Assembly: GCF_011386835.1 (NCBI RefSeq)
Contig: NC_088792.1
Span: forward strand, 63,285,287-63,349,286
Source of the DNA: Chrysemys picta bellii
Taxonomy: Eukaryota; Chordata; Testudines; Emydidae
Reading direction: 5' to 3'
DNA: 64,000 nt
The position numbers were made by a program, and so were the translations under genes. Under the pieces are notes generated by a model. The model saw nothing but the letters and a program-made list of their open reading frames with translations, had not been told where the DNA came from and made no database searches. Shown one piece after another: positions 33,378-44,051 of this stretch; the first letter of the stretch is position 1; each line of letters starts with the position of its first letter.

Positions 33378-34336
33378 CTAGTTTAAAGCCCTCCTCACTA
33401 GGTTAGCCAGCCTGCTGGCGAAGATGCTCTTCCCTCTCTTCGTTAGGTGGAGCCCGTCTCTGCCTAGCACTCCTTCTTCTTGGAACACCATCCCATGGTC
33501 GAAGAATCCAAAGCCTTCTCTCCGACACCACCTGCGTAGCCATTCGTTGACTTCCACGATTCGACGGTCTCTACCCCGGCCTTTTTCCTTGCACAGGGAG
33601 GATGGACGAGAACACCACTTGCGCCTCCAACTCCTTTATCCTTCTTCCCAGAGCCACGTAGTCTGCAGTGATCCGCTCAAGGTCATTCTTGGCAGTATCA
33701 TTGGTGCCCACGTGGAGAAGCAGGAAGGGGTAGCGATCCGAGGGCTTGATGAGTCTCGGCAGTCTCTCCGTCACATCGTGTATCCTAGCTCCTGGCAAGC
33801 AGCAGACCTCTCGGTTTTCCCGGTCAGGGCGGCAGATAGATGACTCAGTCCCCCTGAGGAGGGAGTCCCCGACCACCACCACCCTCCTCCTCCTCTTGGG
33901 AGTGGTGGTCGTGGAACCCGCATCCCTAGGACAGTGCATCTTTTGCCTTCCAATCGGTGGATTGGAAGCCTTCTGCTCCCTTCCCTCAGATGGGCCATCT
34001 AGTCCACTCTCCGCATTAGCACCTGTAGAGAGAACATGGAAACGATTGCTCACCTGTATCTCCATTGCTGGTGCATGGACGCTCCTCTTTCTTCTTCTGG
34101 AGGTCACATGCTGCCAAACCTCCTCACAATCCTTCTGTCCCTGCTGCGCCTGCTCTGAATCTTCAGAACATTGCGGCCGTAGAAGCATCTCCTGACGTCT
34201 GTCCAGGAAATCTTCATTTTCCCTTATGCAACGCAGAGTCGATACTTGTTTCTCCAGCCCTCGAACCTTCTCCTCCAATATGGAGACCAGCTTGCACTTT
34301 GTACAGACAAAAGGAGATAAGAGGCAGACCAGTTGA
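33378..34336 (-). pseudogene. CR1 ORF1 with SGNH-type esterase domain, one frameshift
   Basis: The frame starts before 34278 with a 'CTKCKLVS' segment and a coiled-coil-like 'EEKVRGLEKQVSTL'. A basic linker ('PKRRRR') leads to the esterase domain. Block I 'VVVVGDSLLRG' has the catalytic Ser and block III reads 'LLLHVGTND'. One extra A in a run of A near 33585 shifts the frame, so the open block ends at 33571. The other frame carries on with block V 'GRDGLHL', holding the expected Asp and His, and ends at a stop at 33378. Esterase domains in CR1 ORF1 are established for the clade; their role in transposition is unsettled. ORF2 begins 45 bases further on. The 5' end of ORF1 is cut at 34336. Confidence 0.88.
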
Positions 34337-35125
34337 AAGTCTCTGAGTGAAGATAAAAGGTGAAAAATGGGGATGACATCGTGGCAGGCGTCTACTATAG
34401 ACCATCAAATCAGCAGGAGGAGGTTAATGAGGGATTTCTAGAACAAATAACCAAAATATCCAAAACACAAGACCTGGTAGTAATGGGGGATTTTAACTAC
34501 CCAGACATCTGTTGGAAAAGTAATATGGCAAAATGTCCTATAAGTTTTGGAATATGGAGACAGCTTCTTGTTTCAGAATGTGCAGGAAGTAACGGGGGTG
34601 TGTGTGCGGGGGGGGGGGGGGGGAGAGGGAGCCATTTTAGACTTGATTCTGACTAACGAAGGAATTCTTGCAAATGTGAAGTTTGAAGGCAATTATTCCA
34701 ACACAAAGGAAAGATAGGAAGAACAGTAAGAGGCCAGTATGGTGCCACCAGGAGCTCTTTAATGACCTGAAAATCAAAAAGGAATCCTACAAAAAGAGGA
34801 AACATGGACAGATTGCTAAGAAGTACAAAATAATAGCACCAACATATAGGGACAAAATCAGAAAGGCTAAGGCATAAACATGAGTTACACCTAGCAAGTG
34901 ACATAAAAGGCACTAAGAAGAGGTCTTATAAATATATTATGAGCAAGAAAAAGATGAAGGCAAGTGTAGGTCTTAGCTTAGCTACACTACTTAGCTGTAA
35001 AGATGACCTAATAACAGATGATATCAAGAAGGCTGAAGTGTGTAATGCCAGTTTTGCATCAGTCTTTACTAAAAAGCTAAATTGCAATCAGATAATTAAC
35101 ACAATTAATATTAACAACTAGGCTC
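34337..35125 (+). mobile_element. Older CR1, endonuclease to RT linker (right piece)
   Basis: Continues the element broken at 30380. The endonuclease part is at 34360-34656 ('VAGVYYRPSNQQEEVNEGF', 'VVMGDFNYPDICW'). The linker part is at 34683-34877 ('RPVWCHQELFNDLKIKKESYKK') and 34939-35121. Frames are shifted between pieces. A run of 16 G lies at 34608-34623. No RT catalytic core remains. It is older and more decayed than its neighbour. Confidence 0.82.
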
Positions 35126-35129
35126 CTGG

Positions 35130-36040
35130 TCAACTGACAGAGCTATTGGTACTGGGGGATGAGTGTGCTGGCTTGTAGAGGAAACAGGGGAACAAACCTA
35201 TGTCCTCAAGGTAGTTTCTTCCTCCAGTGTGTCGATGTCCCTGAATAAGGCAAGACCCGAAACAAGAAGAAATTGAGGATAGAGGAGGGTGAAAATTATC
35301 CTCCAAGGAGGTGTAGATCTTGGACCATGCTGGAGTGTGGGTTGTACTGTAGTCAGGATTGGCAGATTTGGCACTTCTCTGGTTATGGAGGACATTGGTT
35401 CCTTTTGGGGACAAGTTGGAACTAGCACAGAGTCTAGTCTAGAGCTCTTAGACTGTGCCAATGGGTGCCAATCCTTTGGTTTATGAGTGAGAACCAAAGT
35501 CAGTTCTGAGGGATCCCTACACCTTTGCACCATACTCTAATGTTGAGGAAGTTTAAAATGGACCTAAGTCCTTAGGATGTGCCTGCGAGGACTCCCCTGA
35601 CTTGAACAGAGTCAGGGAGGGGTATTTCCTTCTGGGGGCAGATTTTGGAGAGGACCTGTCCTTTTGCTTCTGAGAGTGCCCCTTATTCCTGTGAGAAGCT
35701 CTGGGAAATAATTCTCTGGGCTTAGGAATCATAGCCTTGGCTCCTAAGCCTGTGGCTCAAAGGGGCACTCCCCATCAACTGAGCCCAGTGTACAGGGGGG
35801 TCTCCCCGGCCCGGATCCAACTGGGGTCTCATGGCCATCTCCATGAGATGCTTTCTTAGTCGGAGCTCTCGACTTTCACAGGTTCAGGGAGGGAAGGAAT
35901 AGCAGATGCTACACTTAGTGGAGATGAGAGCCTCACCACAGCAGTAAAGTCAGCTCTAGTGTTCATTGCTCGCTGAGAAAAATGTGCCAGGGCCAATGAG
36001 GGGTGAGACCGTGAGGGTGAAGATGGGCTGTATGGCACCA
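35130..36040 (-). repeat. Possible decayed retroelement gag region
   Basis: On the minus strand there are serine/proline- and lysine-rich frames, for example 'SHRNKGHSQKQKDRSSPKS' and 'PSSPSRSHPSLALAHFSQ'. Their composition and order recall the DIRS gag tail at 15-16 kb, but I see no conserved motif. It could equally be unrelated non-coding DNA. Confidence 0.3.
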
Positions 36041-36150
36041 TAGTAAAAACTGAACAATGTTTCATGACCATTTTATTAGATTTAACTCATGTTTTAAAAC
36101 CATCATACAAATTAAAGGTGGCTACTCAAGCCTTCTATGAAGCACTACAT

Positions 36151-37866
36151 CTACATCCTTCTTGGTTTCTTGTTATAATTTTGCACAACTCTGTTAATGA
36201 ACTTCTTGAATGCAATGCGTTCATTTTTGGTGGCTTCTCGTGTGTCCAATATTTCCATTCCTTCAATTGATAGGCTCATTAGTTCATTCACATGATCAGG
36301 CAAAAGGTGACTTCTTTCAGACCACAAAATTCTATTCAGTGATGAAAAAGAATACTCAACTGTAGCTGTTGTGACTGGGAGTAGCAAGAGATGAATTCCT
36401 ACTTCTTTCATCCCAGGAAACAGCATAAAGATTGGGCCGAGCCACTAGTGATGATAAAAAAGAAGTTGAAATCAAATCTTCATTCATTCATTGTATGCTA
36501 TTCCACTCTGTGTTCAAATTCTCTATTCTGTCCTGAGCACATGGCAGCCCCATTGCTGGTAGTGCCTCACTCCACTCAACTGTTGTTGTTTTATAGGACA
36601 GGGATCTGTAAAAACTACGTAATGGTTGAGTAGAATCTAGAAGTTGCTGTTGTAGATTTTTAAGAATCAAGTCTGTGTACTTTTTCAGTTGTCTTAAACA
36701 CTTCTTGTCCTCTTCACTTAAGGATTCAATATACATGCCTTCATTAGTCAACTTCTGAACTGAAGTCTTTGCTTCTTCCAGTACTTTTTCAATGGATAGC
36801 TCTCCGATTGATCCAAATGTAGCTTCTATTGCTGGACAAAGATCTACTACTGTTGTAGCAGATGCCTGGATGGCATTGTTTAATGACCCAAGTGGTTTCA
36901 ACAGTAGACTTACAAGAGAGAGAATGGCAATAGTCTTCTCTGAACATAGAAGCAAAAGTAATCCACCAGCCTCACTACTTAGATCCATTCCATCTTGGTG
37001 GATACTTTCCAAAGCCAGTAATAACAGCTGGAGTAATTTTAAGACAACAGCCAAGGATCGCTCATGAGAAAGGCAGAGGGTTTTCCCAAGTTGGACTAAT
37101 TTGAACATCAGTCCCAGTGTATCTTCTATATTTTCCAAGATATTCAGTCTTGCTGGACTCTTGGTGAAAAAAGAATATAATGAAGACATTAAATTTATAG
37201 CTTTTTTAATGTCTTTTGAAGAGTCTGCAGCTTGTACTAACGCTAGTTGGAGTACATGGCCTCTGCAGTTTTTATAGGAGACATTAGAGTTACACTTTTC
37301 TCTGAGCAAAGCTTGTACTCCACCATGTCTTCCAGAGAAGTTTGCAGCTCCATCAAATGCACAAGCAGCTATCTGTTTGGGGTCCAATTGACAAGTATTT
37401 AACTCTTCTAAGATGTGGGATGTCACAAATGCAGCCGATGTGTCTTTTATAACTTGAACATCTAGAAATGCATCTACTGGCCTACCACTGACATCAAGAT
37501 AACATACACAGTGATTTAATACTTGATACCCATTTGCATCAGTGCATTCATCAGCCATGTATGCAAATTTTTTGAATGTGGTGAGAAAGTTCTTAACTTT
37601 TTCAACTGTTGAGACTTTCACTGTTTCACCACATGCTTTAGCTAGTCAGTTGAGTTTCTTGCAGAAAGATAGTGAGCATTTGCTGGTCTTGTTCGGAACC
37701 AGTGTTCAACTTCAGGATAAACAAGTGACAATGCACTTAACGTTGGCCTCCATTTTGTAGTGTATGGTATCTCTTGCTTAAATAGAAAGTATGATGCGAC
37801 AGCCATGTTTGTTCGCATGAATTGTGTTGTGTCTCCAGCATTCTTAACAACCTCATTAACACTCAC
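36151..37866 (-). pseudogene. hAT transposase pseudogene (DUF4371/hATC type)
   Basis: Three frames lie in order: N-terminal part at 37866-37642, a 377-codon core at 37621-36488, and the dimerisation domain at 36426-36151. The core shows the catalytic region 'MADECTDANGY', 'CAFDGAANFSGRHGG' and 'CRGHVLQLALVQAA' (C-x2-H), in the order seen in hAT RNase H-like transposases. The last piece has the hATC signature 'LLPVTTATVEYSFSSLNRI'. A TGA and a frameshift near 37630 and a stop/frame change near 36450 break it. The zinc finger expected upstream was not found. Proteins of this type include the KIAA1586-like group, but this copy looks like a transposon relic rather than a host gene. Confidence 0.85.
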
Positions 37867-37895
37867 CGGTGTTGTCCTTGGTCAGGGGAGACTCA

Positions 37896-38150
37896 GGCCA
37901 TGTCTACACTACCCTCTGGATCGGTGGGTAGTAATCGATCTATCGGGGATCGATTTATCGTGTCTCGTGATAAATCGATCCCCGAAGCGACGCCCGTACT
38001 CCACCTCAGGAGGAGAAGTAAGCGGAGTCGACGGGGGAGCCACGGCGGTCAACTTGCTGCCATGCGGACGGCCAGGTAAGTCGAACTAAGATACTTCAGT
38101 AGCTGAAGTTGCGTATCTTAGATCGATCCCCCCCTAGTGTAGACCAGCCC
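37896..38150. mobile_element. PIF/Harbinger-like MITE, 255 bp
   Basis: Left end GGCCATGTCTACACT; right end reverse-complemented GGGCTGGTCTACACT. A 3-bp duplication TCA flanks it (37893-37895 and 38151-38153), as expected for TNA-type PIF/Harbinger targets. It sits just upstream of the hAT pseudogene. It is non-coding. Confidence 0.7.
37943..37985. repeat. Perfect 17-bp inverted repeat (hairpin)
   Basis: TCGGGGATCGATTTATC and its exact reverse complement are separated by 9 bases, inside the MITE. The RNA or single-stranded DNA would form a stable stem. Confidence 0.9.
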
Positions 38151-38153
38151 TCA

Positions 38154-39522
38154 GAGTTCAGAGGTGCTTTCACATGAGTTCACCTCCCAGGGTGGGGGGC
38201 AAGAAGGCACCTTGCTCGTTCCTCCAGCTGCTCAGTGTTCGCTCTGGCCACTGTTGTTCATTGTGCCACCGTTCACTCCATCGCTCTGTTGCCAATGTCC
38301 CTGTGCAATCACCTTCTACTGCCACCTGCCACTGTGACCTCTGCGAGTTGGTCTCTTGAGGTTCTACCCAGCTCTCAGTGATTTCAGCTGAGTTCTCAGT
38401 GCGGGAACCTTGCTGCTAGTGCAGGCTGGGCCATTTCTTCCACAGAAACACTGTCCCACAGCAGGTCTAAGCACTTAGACCTGATTATCAGTGATTTCAG
38501 CTGTAGTGTTCACTTAACCAAACAAAAGACTATCTATGGAGCCTAATCAGCTCTGTCTTTAAACAGTGGAGAGGGGCAGGTCAAATAGTACTTGTGAGTC
38601 AGGCAGGCCATCAAGCTAAACACCTGTCCCCACCCTCTCTCTTGATGCCCTCAATCAGCACAGGCTAAGTACAGTTCTACTGCCCTTTACTCATACAATA
38701 AGAATAACAACATTTCATCCCCCCTTCCCCTCACCCCGCATTCAAGTGATTTGTAACCGAACCCCAGCCAAAATCTATCACTTGGGCAACACAGCTCTGT
38801 GTGCTGGATACCTAGGTAGATTAGGTGTGCATGTAAATACAATCTGGTCCTGAAGCCTTTCCCCCCAGCTCCCAACTCATCACTAGCTGTCAGGGAGAGC
38901 TCATTTAGACTTTGCTTACAAATCATAATTTGAAATTATTAGGTTGGCCAACGTCACCGAAATAAATGAACTGACATTGTCACAAAAAACAACAGCTGTA
39001 TAAGGAAGCTAGTCTATGTTCAAACTTTTCAAATCTATTGTATTTTTTCAGATACACGTATTTTATCATACATTTTATAGGCTTTTAAAATGTGTATTAA
39101 TGTTTCAATTTCAATCCAAACAATCACTAAATTGGCAACACTGCATGTAACTAGTTCACGAAACTGGGGAGGGGGGTGTTGGGGAAATTCGGGGGGGGTG
39201 TAGGGAAATCCCTGGTTTCATATCCATTACCACCCACTGGCTGAGGAGCTCTATCTAAACCAGGAAGCAATGCAGGAAGTTGTCTGAGCAAATAAAGGAA
39301 TCTCTGGCTGGCTGCTACTAGGGACCCTCCTGTTTATCTTACTCCTGAGCCCTGTCTCCCCACCTGCTCATGGTTCCTGTCCTTCTATCCCAGACTCCTC
39401 TCTACTCCCAGTGCCTACTTTAGTTGTGGTGATGAATTGCCCTGCATTTTGTGATTGAAAAAAATCTAGAAAACTTTGTTATGTAACATTTATCGTCTCA
39501 TGTAATTAATTTTGAGAATGTC
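38154..39522. other. Non-coding stretch
   Basis: May include decayed 5' sequence of the neighbouring hAT element, but no zinc-finger frame or terminal repeat was found. Poly-G runs occur near 39168-39200. Confidence 0.4.
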
Positions 39523-39534
39523 AACAAATATTCA

Positions 39535-39814
39535 AGTATCAGAGGGGTAGCCGTGTTAGTCTGTATCCACAAAAACAACGAGGAGTCCGGTAGCACCTTA
39601 AAGACTAACAGATTTATTTGGGCATAAGCTTTCGTGGGTAAAAAACCTCACTTCTTCGATGCATTCACTCCATGCATCTGGTGAGTAAAAAACCTCACTT
39701 CTTCAGATGCATTCACTCCATGCATCTGAAGAAGTGAGGTTTTTTACCCACGAAAGCTTATGCCCAAATAAATCTGTTAGTCTTTAAGGTGCCACCTGAC
39801 TCCTTGTTGTTTTT
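39535..39814. mobile_element. Inverted dimer of Penelope-like tails
   Basis: Two copies of the Penelope-type 3' tail face each other: one reads forward from about 39540 and the other backward to 39814. The arms share AAAGACTAACAGATTTATTT and ATAAGCTTTCGTGGGTAAAA exactly over most of about 85 bases. In the centre a CATTCACTCCATGCATCTG segment is repeated. A 12-bp duplication AACAAATATTCA flanks the whole unit (39523-39534 and 39815-39826), so both arms arrived in a single insertion event. Confidence 0.82.
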
Positions 39815-39860
39815 AACAAATATTCAGTACAAACTGTTCCTAGAATTATGGCAACTTGTA

Positions 39861-40162
39861 CAGTGTTGCCAGCTATTGTGATTTTAATCACAAGTCTTGA
39901 GAAAGAGGGGGGGTTTCTTAAAGCCCCAGACTTCTGGAGTCAAGTGATTTTTGTGAAAATCTCAGCTTTACTTTTAAAAATTAAAAGTACCTTTCTAGCC
40001 TCTGTGGCTATGGAGGAAAGCCTGAAAACATGAACTGAGTCTGCCCTAGAAGCTGAAAACACAGATGGCAAATAAAAAGAAGACAACATTTATTTTTCTG
40101 AGTCTCTCAATTTTTGGGGAGCCTGACTCATGAGTTTTAAATGTTTGGGGTTGGCAAGACTA
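39861..40162. mobile_element. MITE-like repeat with GTGTTGCCA-type ends
   Basis: Left CAGTGTTGCCAGCT; right end reverse-complemented TAGTCTTGCCAACCC. The interior carries CTTCTGGAGTCAAGTGATT and the hairpin-like ACTTTTAAAAATTAAAAGT. No matching 8-bp flanks were found, so superfamily is uncertain. Confidence 0.5.
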
Positions 40163-40336
40163 TATTATAGCCTCATTACAGGATACATACTACAAAGCCA
40201 ACAGCGGTCTAGAATGAGTAAACCAATGGGATTATTTGATTATGATTTCAGATCCTGGATGAATGGTGGAATACACAAGATAAAATTTGGTTGATCTAGT
40301 GTGGGGGCGATAGTGAGTGGAGGAAAGACTGTGAAA

Positions 40337-40630
40337 CAGGGCCGCCCAGAGGATTCAGGAGGCCTGGGGCAAAGCAGAGGAGCAGCGGTGCTTGTACTCA
40401 CCCGGTGGCGGTCCAGGTCCTCGGTGGCATTTCGGTGGCGGGGGGCCCTGCAGTCGCTCCACGTCTTCGGCAGCACTGAAGGACCCACCACCGAAATGCC
40501 ACCGAAGACCCGGAGCAACTGAAGGGCCCCCCGCCGCCGAAATGCTGCCGAAGACCCAGACCGTGGCTGGGCCAGGGCTCGCGGGGCCTGGGGAAAATTG
40601 CCCCACTTGCCCCCCCTCTGGGCGGCCCTG
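40337..40630. mobile_element. hAT MITE with 16-bp perfect terminal repeats, 294 bp
   Basis: CAGGGCCGCCCAGAGG at the left and its exact reverse complement at the right. Flanking 8-mers CTGTGAAA (40329-40336) and CTGTGAAG (40631-40638) differ at one base. The interior has inverted GGTGGCATTTCGGTGG / CCACCGAAATGCCACC segments and is non-coding. Confidence 0.88.
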
Positions 40631-40638
40631 CTGTGAAG

Positions 40639-42715
40639 AATCTCTTTCTGATAGTGCACCCATGCAGAAGCAGTGGAGAATAATAGCTTAGTTCCCCCTT
40701 GAACTCTAAACTGTGCTCTACAATCTCAAGAGGATGTAGTAGCCTGCCTTGACTTCACGATAAGACCCCCAGGCCCTTGTACACTTACTGCCGTCTTGGG
40801 GAGAAGGGGTAAGGAGTACATGCCATTCCATTTTGGAGAAGTAGTAAGGAGAACATTCCACTAATCCACTTGAACTGTCCTCCCTTGTCAAGATACAGGA
40901 GTGTCTGTACATTTTTTCTTACTGAATCCAAACAAAGGCAATGAAAATTTTTGCCTAGGTAACGATTGTAGGATGAGGTATGTGGAGGAGTCGTGTATAT
41001 TTGCATTCTTTTTGACCTTTAATGACTCTAAGAAGATATAGAAAATAGCTCCATTTAATTAATCTGAAACCAAGGTTAAATTTAGAAAATTATAATTAAT
41101 TTTTTGAAAAGCTGTGAAAATCTCTAGCCTCTCTCATACTTTCATCTGATGAAAAGAACTTCTTGCTGTCCTAAACTGTGTCAGCAGCCAAGCCAAAATG
41201 ACGCCATTCCTTTAGTACTTCAAAATATTGTAAATTTACATATTTCTAAATTAAACAATAATAAAGTTTCAAAATAAGACCCCAATCCTGCGCACTTACA
41301 CATGTGTAAAAACTTAAGTAAATGTTTGTAGGATCAAGGACTAAAATTATAGTTTTCTTTTCACTGTAGACTTAAACCAAACTTACATTCCCAGAAGCAG
41401 CTACCAGTTAATGTTTATGCAGTCTCTATTCCAATGTATCATTTAAAAATGAACTTTAAACAGATAAATAAACACAATTTATTAGTATATAACCACTTGA
41501 TTGCCAAACGAGGGCCATATTGCAATACTTCAACTGAATTTTATATACATAAAGAATAACATGAAGAATGAAACGTTAGGTAATTTATTTAGCCTACAGC
41601 TGTTCTGCATTTTTTTTTTAAAGTGTCCATCTATAGCAAAGAACGGGAAATGTTAATTTACGATGCTGATTGCTCTGCTTAGCTCACTTTGACGTAGATT
41701 ACTGCTTTTACAAAAATGTAGACCAGCTGGAGGGTAAACAGATCTTCTACGTCTTAATGTTTCATGTTGATCTTTAACTATATGCAAAGCAGCATAAAGC
41801 CCAAGCTCTGCAGCAGCTGGGCCTGGGCAAGAGGTGGCCTGCTGCTGCCTTCCCAGCCGGGCTCTCTCTCAGGCACAGAGCAGCGACCAAGTACCCAGCA
41901 TAAGAAGTGGCTGGTCCCGCCCCTTCCGCTCCCGGCCCAGGATGGCTACCAAGGGCCGAGAGTGCCAGGAGGCAGGCACGGTGAGAGAAGACAGATCCCC
42001 TCTCCCTGCCTCATTGCAGGCCAAGCAGAAATCAGGGGGTCCGACACTTGACTCCCGTGCCCCGCCTATGCATCGACTCCGGTGGTACTGGTCACCACCT
42101 AACTTCCACTTTGCATAACTTGTTTTATTACTAAGGGTTTCATGACTACACCGAGTTGTGCTGCCATAACTGGGTTTTATTATCAAACCAAGCAATCTCT
42201 TCTTTAACGCTTTCACTCTTTAACATTTCCACACCCTGAACTGTTTAATTCCCTCCAAACTCTTAACTCCTCCCTCTCTTGCCTTAAATCACTTATCTTC
42301 CACCATGATGCATTTATCAGCTGATTTTGGCAGCTCTGAGTTTACCTTTGTGCTTTTTCGCACTCATTCTTTAGCTACAATTACTGTTTTTGTCCATGGC
42401 CACCCACAGGCCTCACTCTTTAAAATTTCAGTGGCATTCAATAGACCTCTGTGGTGCTCTGCCCCAGAGGATAGATTGCTACCCGTTCACTCTGGGGGTT
42501 TAGAACAACTGAAATTAGTGTTTTTTCCTACCGCTGTCACCAGAATGTTGGAATTATTATTATTTATGAAGGGTATTACCACAGACACTAATTTAACCAT
42601 AAATTCCTTTATTAAATCCAGAGGCCGCATAGTATTTGTTCAATTGCTCTGAATGGGGTGGGGCCTAAATCATAAGCAATTTGCTATATCCAAACAGTAA
42701 CAAAACATTTATAAA
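40639..42715. other. Non-coding stretch
   Basis: Mostly AT-rich, with a GC-richer island at about 41790-42110 that has no open frame with motifs. Nothing else recognised. Confidence 0.4.
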
Positions 42716-42842
42716 TATCAGGGGGTAGCCGTGTTAGTCTGTATCTACAAAAACAACAAGGAGTCTGGTGGCACCTTAAAGACTAACAGATTTATTTGGG
42801 CATAAGCTTTCGTGGGTAAAAACCTCAGTTCTTCAGATGTAA
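42716..42842 (+). mobile_element. Penelope-like tail fragment
   Basis: GGGTAGCCGTGTTAGTCTGTA ... AAAGACTAACAGATTTATTT ... AAGCTTTCGTGGGTAAAA, the same segment as the arms at 39535-39814 and related to the tail at 47897. Single orientation and no clear flanking duplication. Confidence 0.75.
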
Positions 42843-44043
42843 GTATTTGATCAAGACACTTACAAATGAGCTAAACTCAGGGGTGCCTAGGCCCTTATTG
42901 GTCAGCTCTAACTTGGTCAGGCAGATATTAGCAATGAACTCTTTAGGGATTTACAGATCTACTAGCTGCTGATCATCAGGGAGTGGAGGCAGAAAAACAG
43001 CAAAGGGAATGTGATGAGACAGTAAGAAATGTGCCATTCAGCACTATATGCTTAAAATTTAAGAGAAATGAGAGTCAGTGATTCCCTCTTCGATGTTGCA
43101 ATAGCTTTGCAGTTTCATCTATGGAATTTGTACTTAAAAAATCAGTTAGTGTGGGAATGCAGATGATGGACTGGCCAACAGTAGCCTAGGTTTAAATTTC
43201 CCTTGAAATCTCTTGCCCTCCTGAGAGATGTTTGTCTATCCCAATTGCATTAGCCCATGTACTGAGTTTTCCAGGCAAATTGTTATCGTCACTGCTTTTA
43301 TGGAACCAGTAGCGAAAGCAGTTTTAAACTATGGAAAAAGGCTAAGAGATGATGAACTGTTTTATCCCAATCCTGATACTATTGAAATCAATGGCAAAGA
43401 TCTCACTGACGTTAGTGAGTCTGTCCCTCTGTAATCAGTCCCTGTGTAATATTAGTTTTACAGATACATTTTCACTCTGGTATACAGGGATTTAGTTCCA
43501 TTAACATTTAGTAAGTCCCATTTTATAAGTTCCAAATACCATTTTGAATAGTATTCCCATGTTTTATGTTAAAGACATACCCTAAATTACCATAATTATC
43601 TACCTTAGTAGGAAATTTGAAATTTCTGCCTGGCAAGTTAAACCAGACATGAAATGAGTAGACTCAAAATTGGTCTGTAACATGGATAGGACTTTATCTT
43701 AACAACCATTTCTTAACCCTTCTGTATGCAGGTGATGAGAGAAGCACATGCTGTACATTTCCAGGTAATGCAAAATTTATTCAGTAAAAAAAATCTACAC
43801 ACCAGAAAGGATCCACAAACAGCTCTTTCACCTACAAAATCTCTCATGAAGCCACCTTTTAAAAGAAGTCTAACCCTCTACTCCAGCTCTGGAATAAAAT
43901 ATACTAGCCTTAAAAATGCATTGTAAAATCAATGGTATTCAATAAAAGAAACGGATACCTACTTACAATTAATTGTTTAAGAGGGATTCAACCCCACCAT
44001 TGGTCAGATCAGATGCAACAAACAAAAGACAGAGGAACAGAGA
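42843..44043. other. Non-coding stretch
   Basis: No recognised gene or repeat. Frames below 70 codons are without motif. Confidence 0.4.
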
Positions 44044-44051
44044 ATTAGAAG

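Larger units (their letters stand above)
30381..34336 (-). mobile_element. Nearly complete CR1 LINE
   Basis: About 3.96 kb from the 3' tail (four TCATAGAA units near 30381-30412, equal to the ATTCTATG tail on the other strand) through ORF2 and ORF1 to a break inside the 5' part of ORF1. This is by far the best-preserved LINE here, with one single-base frameshift visible in each ORF. It lies inside an older plus-strand CR1. CR1 tails usually carry no obvious target duplication and none is seen. Confidence 0.93.

Noticed and set aside
30812..34346. Plus-strand frames across the minus-strand CR1
   Set aside because: Antisense shadows of ORF1 and ORF2. The motifs are on the minus strand.
34608..34623. 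Run of 16 G as a regulatory signal
   Set aside because: A simple homopolymer inside a decayed CR1. Slippage is sufficient explanation.
41790..42110. GC-richer island as a promoter/first exon
   Set aside because: No initiator, splice or conserved coding pattern could be seen. It is likely a fragment of a GC-rich repeat.
42305..42652. 115-codon open frame in AT-rich DNA
   Set aside because: No domain or signal and no composition change against flanks. Consistent with chance.
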